DNA of 44,972 nucleotides from JAJYQH01 sp036261615 (lineage in GTDB: Bacteria; Actinomycetota; Actinomycetes; Propionibacteriales; Propionibacteriaceae): positions 1 through 44,972 of the forward strand of contig DATAKK010000031.1 of NCBI GenBank assembly GCA_036261615.1, given 5' to 3'. The number at the start of each line of letters is the position of its first letter. Position 1 is the first letter of the stretch. Below the pieces are notes generated by a model, which searched no databases, was not told the origin of the DNA, and saw only the letters and a program-made list of their open reading frames with translations. Below are positions 40,737 to 44,972 of this stretch, piece by piece. The position numbers and the translations under genes were made by a program.

Positions 40737-42136
40737 CAGGACCCCTGAGCGGCCTTCTCGAAGTCGGCCTGCATGCCGTCCAGGGCGGCCTTCGCGTTGC
40801 CGGACGCGATCGCCTGGGTGGTGCGCTGGTTGAGCGACGTGGCCAAGGCGTTGTAGTACGGCGGCGCCGAGATCGGAACGGACCCGTTGAGCTGGTCGTA
40901 GAACACCGACCAGTGCTTCGGGCCGGTCGTCTCGTAGCGCTTGGCCGTCATGAGCGACTTCCGCCCGGGCGTCGTGACGTTGCCCGGGAAGAGGATGTCG
41001 AAGCTCTCCGGCTGCACCATGAGCTTGACCACCTCCCAGGCGAGGTCCTTCTTCTTCGAGGAGTTGAAGATGCCGTAGCCACCCGCGCCGAACAGCGACT
41101 TGTTGGTCTTCCACTTCGGGAACAGCTGGACGTCGAAACTGCCGTCCTTCATGCCCGCGTTGTGCAGGCCGCCGGCCCAGAAGCCGCCGCCGATGGTCAT
41201 GCCGATCCGGCCGGACGCGAACAGGCCCTGGAGCGTGCCGCCACCGCCGACGTCCGGCGTCGGGGACATGCCCGTGCGCTGGAGGTCGATGAGGTACTGC
41301 AGCGCCTCGACGGCCTCGGGAGAGTTGGCCGTTGGCTGGCCCCACTTCCACCCGCCACCGCGTCCGGCGGCCGCCGCCTGGTTGTTGGCGTAGGCCTTGC
41401 TCCACAGCCAGTCGCCGCCGGTGTACTTGCCCTCCTCGAGCAGGTTGCCGCCGTTGGCGTAGAGGAACGAGGTCCAGCTGCCCCAGAGGCGCACCACCCA
41501 GTCGAAGGCGTTCACCTTGTTGCCGATCGCGGCGATCTTCTTGGCGTAGCTGTGGAAGTCGTCCATCGTCCAGCCCGCGGCCGGCTCGGACAGGTTCGCC
41601 TTCTTCACCAGGTCGGTGCTGTAGAACATGCTGCCCGCGTTGAAGCTGTCGGGCAGCTCGTACAGGTGCCCCTGGTACATCATCGATTCGATGAGCGCGG
41701 GGGGGATGTCGTCGAAGTAGCTCTGCAGCGACGACAGGTCCTTGGTGACGCGGTCGTCGAGCGGCACGAGCAGGTCCTTGGACGCCATCTGCTGCAGGCC
41801 CTCGGTGGCCACGCTGACGATGTCGGGGGCGGAGCCCGAGGCGATCTGGGTGAGCACCTTGGCGATGAAGTCGTTCCAGTCGGTGCCGTTGATGCCGGTG
41901 ACCTCGAGGTTGGCCGTCTTGTCGATCTTGGCGATCTGGGGCTGCAGCGCCTTCTGCAGCGCGGTGGCCGAGCTCTGCTGGCCGAAGTAGAGCATCTTGA
42001 TCGTGCCGGAGCTTCCGCCGCTGCCACTCGACGACCCACATCCGGTGAGCGCCCCCAGGCCGAGCGAGGCCAGCCCCGCGCCACCGCCGAGCTTGAACAA
42101 TGTGCGGCGGTCGATGGCACCCAAGCCGTTGGTCAT
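40736..42136 (-). CDS. Extracellular sugar-binding lipoprotein of ABC transporter
   Basis: A 466-residue family 1 solute-binding protein. The N-terminus has DRRTLFKLGGG, a twin-arginine-like motif, followed by a hydrophobic segment and the lipobox LTGC (Cys33), then a Gly/Ser linker; so it may be a Tat-exported lipoprotein. SGSAPDIVSVATEGLQQMASK, DSFNAGSMFYSTDLVKKA and GGYGIFNSSKKKDLAWE are typical family 1 elements. ATG 42136 has AGAGGAG upstream. The promoter and two LacI-type operators are in the 132-base divergent gap. First gene of the leftward operon. Confidence 0.94.
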   Translation of the reverse strand: MTNGLGAIDRRTLFKLGGGAGLASLGLGALTGCGSSSGSGGSSGTIKMLYFGQQSSATALQKALQPQIAKIDKTANLEVTGINGTDWNDFIAKVLTQIASGSAPDIVSVATEGLQQMASKDLLVPLDDRVTKDLSSLQSYFDDIPPALIESMMYQGHLYELPDSFNAGSMFYSTDLVKKANLSEPAAGWTMDDFHSYAKKIAAIGNKVNAFDWVVRLWGSWTSFLYANGGNLLEEGKYTGGDWLWSKAYANNQAAAAGRGGGWKWGQPTANSPEAVEALQYLIDLQRTGMSPTPDVGGGGTLQGLFASGRIGMTIGGGFWAGGLHNAGMKDGSFDVQLFPKWKTNKSLFGAGGYGIFNSSKKKDLAWEVVKLMVQPESFDILFPGNVTTPGRKSLMTAKRYETTGPKHWSVFYDQLNGSVPISAPPYYNALATSLNQRTTQAIASGNAKAALDGMQADFEKAAQGS

Positions 42137-42176
42137 GTCATCCGCTCCTCTCTGAGCAGTCCGGTCGGAAGCCCGA

Positions 42177-42190
42177 CCAATACGTATTTG
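42177..42190. promoter_or_regulatory. LacI-type operator O1
   Basis: CCAATACGTATTTG, a near-perfect palindrome with the CG centre typical of LacI-family sites, one base off the perfect site O2. It lies just after the expected transcription start of the binding-protein operon (about 10 bases beyond the -10 at 42199-42204), where a bound repressor would block initiation. Confidence 0.8.
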
Positions 42191-42198
42191 TACGGAGC

Positions 42199-42227
42199 AC
42201 CATACGCCTTCTCCCGCGGTTTGCCAA
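42199..42227 (-). promoter_or_regulatory. Promoter of the binding-protein/permease operon
   Basis: On the minus strand, TTGGCA (42222-42227) and TATGGT (42199-42204) are separated by exactly 17 bases, the best -35/-10 pair in the window. The -35 overlaps operator O2 and the transcription start lies by operator O1, so both sites bracket the promoter. This supports repression by the LacI-family protein at 42272. Confidence 0.75.
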
Positions 42228-42237
42228 TACGTATTGG
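42224..42237. promoter_or_regulatory. LacI-type operator O2 (perfect palindrome)
   Basis: CCAATACGTATTGG, a perfect 14-base palindrome, centre-to-centre 47 bases from O1, which is about four and a half helical turns. It covers the -35 of the leftward operon and lies about 35 bases upstream of the lacI-type start codon, so autoregulation is also possible. Confidence 0.85.
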
Positions 42238-42271
42238 TGACGTGCCAGAATGTGGGCGAGGAGGGCCGATG

Positions 42272-43315
42272 ATGTCCGAGCGCAAGAAGGCCGTGATGCG
42301 GCGGGTCACCATGAAGGACGTCGCGCGGCGCGCAGGTGTGTCGCAGCCGACCGTCTCGTTCGTGCTCAACGACCGCCGCGACGTCTCGGTGTCGGACGCC
42401 ACACGGGAGCGGGTGCTCAAGGCGGCGCGGGACCTCGACTTCCAGCCGAACCGGGCCGCCCAGTCACTGCGGTCGAACAAGTCCTTCGTCATCGGGGTCA
42501 TCGCCGACCGGGTCGTCTCCCAGCCCTACGCCGGTCAGATCATCGTCGGCGTCCAGCAGTCCGTCCAGGCCGCCGGCTACGTGTGCTTCGTCGTGGAGAC
42601 CTGGGAGACCCCGGACGCCGGCCAGGCGGCGGTCGAGAATCTGTTGCGGCAGGGTGTGGCCGGGCTGATCTACGCGGCCCCCGGGCCGGAGCCGGTGCAC
42701 GCGGTCGACGCCCCCGACGGGATTCCGACGATCTTCGTCAACTGCTGGCCCGCCAACGTCCCCGATCCCACCCTCGTCCTGGCCGACGAGTACCAGGGCG
42801 GCCGGGACGCCGCGGCCGCCACCTTCGCCGCCGGTCACCGGCACGTCGTGTACCTGGGCGGACCCCACGACGACTACGCGTGCCAGGAGCGCGAGCGCGG
42901 CATGGTCGACGCCGCAGTCGAGGCGGGCGTCGACCCGGCCACGATCCGGCGCGAGTACGGCACCTACCAGGTCTCCTCGGGTCACGACCTGGCCCTCGCC
43001 GTGATCGCGGACGAAACCCCCACCGCGTTCATCTGCGGCAACGACCGGATGGCCGTGGGCGCGATGATGGCGCTCCAGGCCGCGGGCCTGCAGTGCCCGC
43101 GCGACGTGAGCATCGTCGGCTTCGACGACCAGCCCGACCTCGCCGACCAACTCCACCCGCCGCTCAGCACGGTGGCACTCCCCCACCTGCAGATGGGCGT
43201 CCTCGCCGGCGAGATGATGCTCAAGGACGAGGAACTGCGCGGCCGTCACCTCGTGCCCTGCCGCTACATCGGCCGCGGCTCGCTCGCCGCCCCCCGGCCG
43301 GCGGACGCGCGATGA
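42272..43315 (+). CDS. LacI family transcriptional regulator
   Basis: A 347-residue repressor. The helix-turn-helix and hinge are at about 12-65 (TMKDVARRAGVSQPTVSFVL, then NRAAQSLRSNKS), followed by a periplasmic-binding-protein-like sugar domain (FVIGVIADRVVSQPYAGQII, TAFICGNDRMAVGAMMALQA, VSIVGFDDQPDLADQLHPPL). It presumably binds O1/O2 and is released by a fructoside or its cleavage product. Of two adjacent ATGs, 42272 has the better spacing (six bases) to GGAGG; 42269 is the alternative. Its stop overlaps the second GH32-like start (ATGA), so both are made together. Confidence 0.93.
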   Translation: MSERKKAVMRRVTMKDVARRAGVSQPTVSFVLNDRRDVSVSDATRERVLKAARDLDFQPNRAAQSLRSNKSFVIGVIADRVVSQPYAGQIIVGVQQSVQAAGYVCFVVETWETPDAGQAAVENLLRQGVAGLIYAAPGPEPVHAVDAPDGIPTIFVNCWPANVPDPTLVLADEYQGGRDAAAATFAAGHRHVVYLGGPHDDYACQERERGMVDAAVEAGVDPATIRREYGTYQVSSGHDLALAVIADETPTAFICGNDRMAVGAMMALQAAGLQCPRDVSIVGFDDQPDLADQLHPPLSTVALPHLQMGVLAGEMMLKDEELRGRHLVPCRYIGRGSLAAPRPADAR

Positions 43316-44772
43316 GCACGGCGACCACGCACTTCCACCCGCCCGGCAGCCACGTCGGCGACGTCATCCCGTTCGCCCACGACGGCGAGGTCTGGCTCTA
43401 CTACCTGCTCGACGAGCGTCGCGGCGTCCCGCCCCAGCAGCGGGCGACGGGGATGCCGTGGGCGGCGGTGACCACCCGCGACTTCGCGCACTTCACCGAC
43501 CACGGGATCGTGCTGCCCTCGGGAGGCCGCGGGGCGGGCGACTTCGACTGCTACACCGGCAGCGTGGTGGCCGACGACGACGGACGGCTGCACCTGTTCT
43601 ACACGGGGCACAACCCCGCGATCCGGACGCCGGCGGGCGACGTCCAGGTGGTCTGCCACGCGACGTCCGACGGCGATCCGGCGTCCTGGACGAAGCACCC
43701 GGAGTGGACCTTCGGCGCCCTTGACGGCTACTCGCCGGAGGACTGGCGCGACCCGTTCGTGTTCCGGGCCGCCGCCGGGGGGCCGTGGCAGATGCTCCTG
43801 GCGACCCGGCGAGCCGATCGGCCCGGCCGCCGCTCGGGCGTGGTCGCGCGGCTGGTCTCCGACGACCTCGTGCACTGGCGGGACGCCGCCCCGCTGTGGG
43901 ACCCGCACCGGTTCATCACCCAGGAGTGTCCCGACCTGTTCCAGTGGGGCCGGTGGTGGTACCTCGTCTACTCCGAGTTCTCCGACTCCTTCCAGACGCG
44001 GTACCGGATCGCCGAGTCACCGGACGGCCCGTGGCTGGCACCCGAGCAGGACACCATCGACGGGCGGGCGTTCTACGCGGCCAAGAGCGTCGCCGTGAGG
44101 GACGCGCGGTACTTCATCGGTTGGATCGCGACGAGGGACGGCGGCCGCGACGACGGCGCCTGGCAGTGGGCCGGCGACATGGCGGTGCTGCAGGCCCACC
44201 AGCGTCCCGACGGGTCGCTCGGCTTCGGGCTCCCCGACGCGGTCCGGGCGCTGTACCGGCCGGTCTCGGGGTCTGCCACGTTCGACCCGCTCCACGGGGC
44301 GCACCGGCGTCCGGGGGCGGGGGCGGCCGACAGGTACGCGGCCTGGATCGGGCCCGACGTCGCGGCCGAGGCCCTGCTCACCGTCGACCTCGACATCCAC
44401 GAGGGCACCCAGGCGTGCGGCGTCCTGTTGCGCTCGTCCGACGACGGCGAGGACGCCTACGCGCTGCGGCTGGAGCCGCTGCGGAACCGCCTCGTGCTCG
44501 ACCGCTGGCCCCGCGGCAGCACCGGTCCCGAGCAGTGGCAGGCGCGGGGCGACGTGCCGCACGCGGTCGAGCTCGAGCGCCCGGTCGCGCTCGACGCCGG
44601 GCGGCACCGGCTCGAGATCTACCTCGACCACACCCTCTGCGTCGCCGTCGTCGACGGCGGGGTCGCGCTCAGCGCCCGGCTCTACGACCGGCCGACCGGC
44701 AGGGTCGGCCTGTTCGCGGTCGACGGCGGGTTCGACCTCGCCTCGTTCGAGGTCGGCGTCCGCCGCCCCTAG
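43312..44772 (+). CDS. GH32-like glycoside hydrolase with an altered N-terminal motif
   Basis: A 486-residue five-bladed propeller enzyme, cytoplasmic. It has WRDPFVFR (RDP motif) and QECPDLFQWG (EC motif with the acid/base Glu) of GH32, but the first motif WMNDPNG is replaced by GSHVGDVIPF, where Asp17 would be the nucleophile. From about residue 330 there is a beta-sandwich domain (LTVDLDIHEGTQACGVLLRS). The group probably acts on a different fructan linkage or fructosyl derivative than the canonical GH32 at 37.5 kb. ATG overlaps the regulator stop (ATGA). The 68 bases to the IS element contain no gene. Confidence 0.8.
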   Translation: MSTATTHFHPPGSHVGDVIPFAHDGEVWLYYLLDERRGVPPQQRATGMPWAAVTTRDFAHFTDHGIVLPSGGRGAGDFDCYTGSVVADDDGRLHLFYTGHNPAIRTPAGDVQVVCHATSDGDPASWTKHPEWTFGALDGYSPEDWRDPFVFRAAAGGPWQMLLATRRADRPGRRSGVVARLVSDDLVHWRDAAPLWDPHRFITQECPDLFQWGRWWYLVYSEFSDSFQTRYRIAESPDGPWLAPEQDTIDGRAFYAAKSVAVRDARYFIGWIATRDGGRDDGAWQWAGDMAVLQAHQRPDGSLGFGLPDAVRALYRPVSGSATFDPLHGAHRRPGAGAADRYAAWIGPDVAAEALLTVDLDIHEGTQACGVLLRSSDDGEDAYALRLEPLRNRLVLDRWPRGSTGPEQWQARGDVPHAVELERPVALDAGRHRLEIYLDHTLCVAVVDGGVALSARLYDRPTGRVGLFAVDGGFDLASFEVGVRRP

Positions 44773-44840
44773 GCGCTCCCGGCGTCCCCGCCCCGGTTCT
44801 TGCGGCGTACGTTCGCGACGTTCCTGCGTACGGCGGCTTC

Positions 44841-44972
44841 AGGTTGTCGTTGCAACACCTCTGATTCAGGGAGGGTGTTGTGGATCGACAGGGGTGGGCT
44901 GTGCTGAGGGCCGAGGCGTTGCGGTTGATGCTCGAGGAAGGGCTGACTGGGGGCCAGGTCGGCAAGCGATTG
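44841..44972 (+). mobile_element. IS30-like insertion sequence, left end (truncated by window)
   Basis: The sequence changes character at about 44841: AGGTTGTCGTTGCAACACC is the kind of terminal inverted repeat seen in actinobacterial IS30 elements, and an open transposase frame with an SD begins 39 bases later. Only the left end is present; the opposite repeat and target duplication would be to the right. It lies downstream of the GH32-like gene and does not break it. Confidence 0.55.
44880..44972 (+). CDS. IS30-family transposase (N-terminus only)
   Basis: Thirty-one codons in frame to the window edge, beginning VDRQGWAVLRAEALRLM and continuing EEGLTGGQVGKRL: a helix followed by the first helix of a helix-turn-helix, as in IS30-type transposases that bind their own ends. 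GTG 44880 is preceded by GGGAGGG four to five bases upstream; an in-frame ATG at residue 17 is less likely. Family call rests on this short N-terminus and the inverted repeat and is moderate. The catalytic DDE domain lies outside. Confidence 0.55.
   Translation, partial: MDRQGWAVLRAEALRLMLEEGLTGGQVGKRL

Noticed and set aside
44796..44836. Fifth copy of the GGCGTACGA element near the right edge
   Set aside because: GGCGTACG and CGTACGGCG are present but are not true inverted copies of each other, so the palindrome fails.

Overview
The window is a contiguous piece of chromosome from a high-GC Gram-positive bacterium (Actinomycetota). The call rests on Lsr2, ClpC with a UVR linker, a zincin–tilS–hpt–ftsH–fol gene order, a monomeric isocitrate dehydrogenase, a HAIR (HspR) operator in front of clpB, GTG starts and extreme G/C at third codon positions. 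A propionibacterial relative is my best guess, but the sequence alone does not settle the family. No tRNA, rRNA, CRISPR array or prophage was seen. Almost all of it is ordinary chromosomal gene content; the right edge runs into an IS30-like element.

Layout. 1–1.8 kb: a truncated NAD(P)-binding protein, an FAD oxidoreductase and a small zinc peptidase. 2.0–5.1 kb: clpC and lsr2. 5.3–7.1 kb: a solitary NuoD-like protein and a membrane coiled-coil protein. 7.1–16.6 kb: a long leftward series (dacB, zincin, tilS, hpt, a small unknown, ftsH, folE, folP, a folB-folK fusion, DUF3180) in which most neighbours overlap by 1–4 bases. 16.7–21.2 kb: ppa, DUF1028 protein and gamma-glutamyltransferase, fba. 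21.4–27.2 kb: membrane protein, TrmH-type methyltransferase, DedA, a divergent ArsR-like regulator/MFS exporter pair, LemA, NlpC/P60 lipoprotein. 27.4–33.6 kb: pyrE, then a leftward unit idh, methyltransferase-like, FGGY kinase, polyol-type dehydrogenase. 33.8–37.1 kb: PAP2 protein and clpB. 37.5–44.8 kb: a fructoside-use locus with a solute-binding protein, two permeases, a GH32 enzyme, a LacI regulator and a second, unusual GH32-like enzyme, with two palindromic operators in the divergent promoter. 44.8 kb to end: IS30-like element.

How the genes work together. The fol genes make tetrahydrofolate from GTP; tilS, hpt and ftsH sit with them as housekeeping partners. In the fructoside locus the LacI protein should repress both directions from CCAATACGTATTGG-type sites; imported sugar is cleaved in the cytoplasm by GH32 enzymes. 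The locus has no ABC ATPase, so one must be shared from elsewhere.

Most unusual signals. (1) A set of intergenic palindromic elements. Three have the same plan, two direct half-sites followed by two inverted half-sites: two near-identical copies lie 20 kb apart (17.33 and 37.37 kb) and one has a different core sequence (1.87 kb). Two further two-arm palindromes at 27.27 and 37.28 kb may be related. (2) The heptamer GGACGCC/GGCGTCC occurs about 150 times by hand count, on both strands and in all reading frames, recruiting otherwise rare codons. (3) At least eight genes have a TANNNT box 6–8 bases before the start codon and no clear ribosome binding site, the pattern of leaderless transcripts; one divergent pair shares a perfectly palindromic -10.
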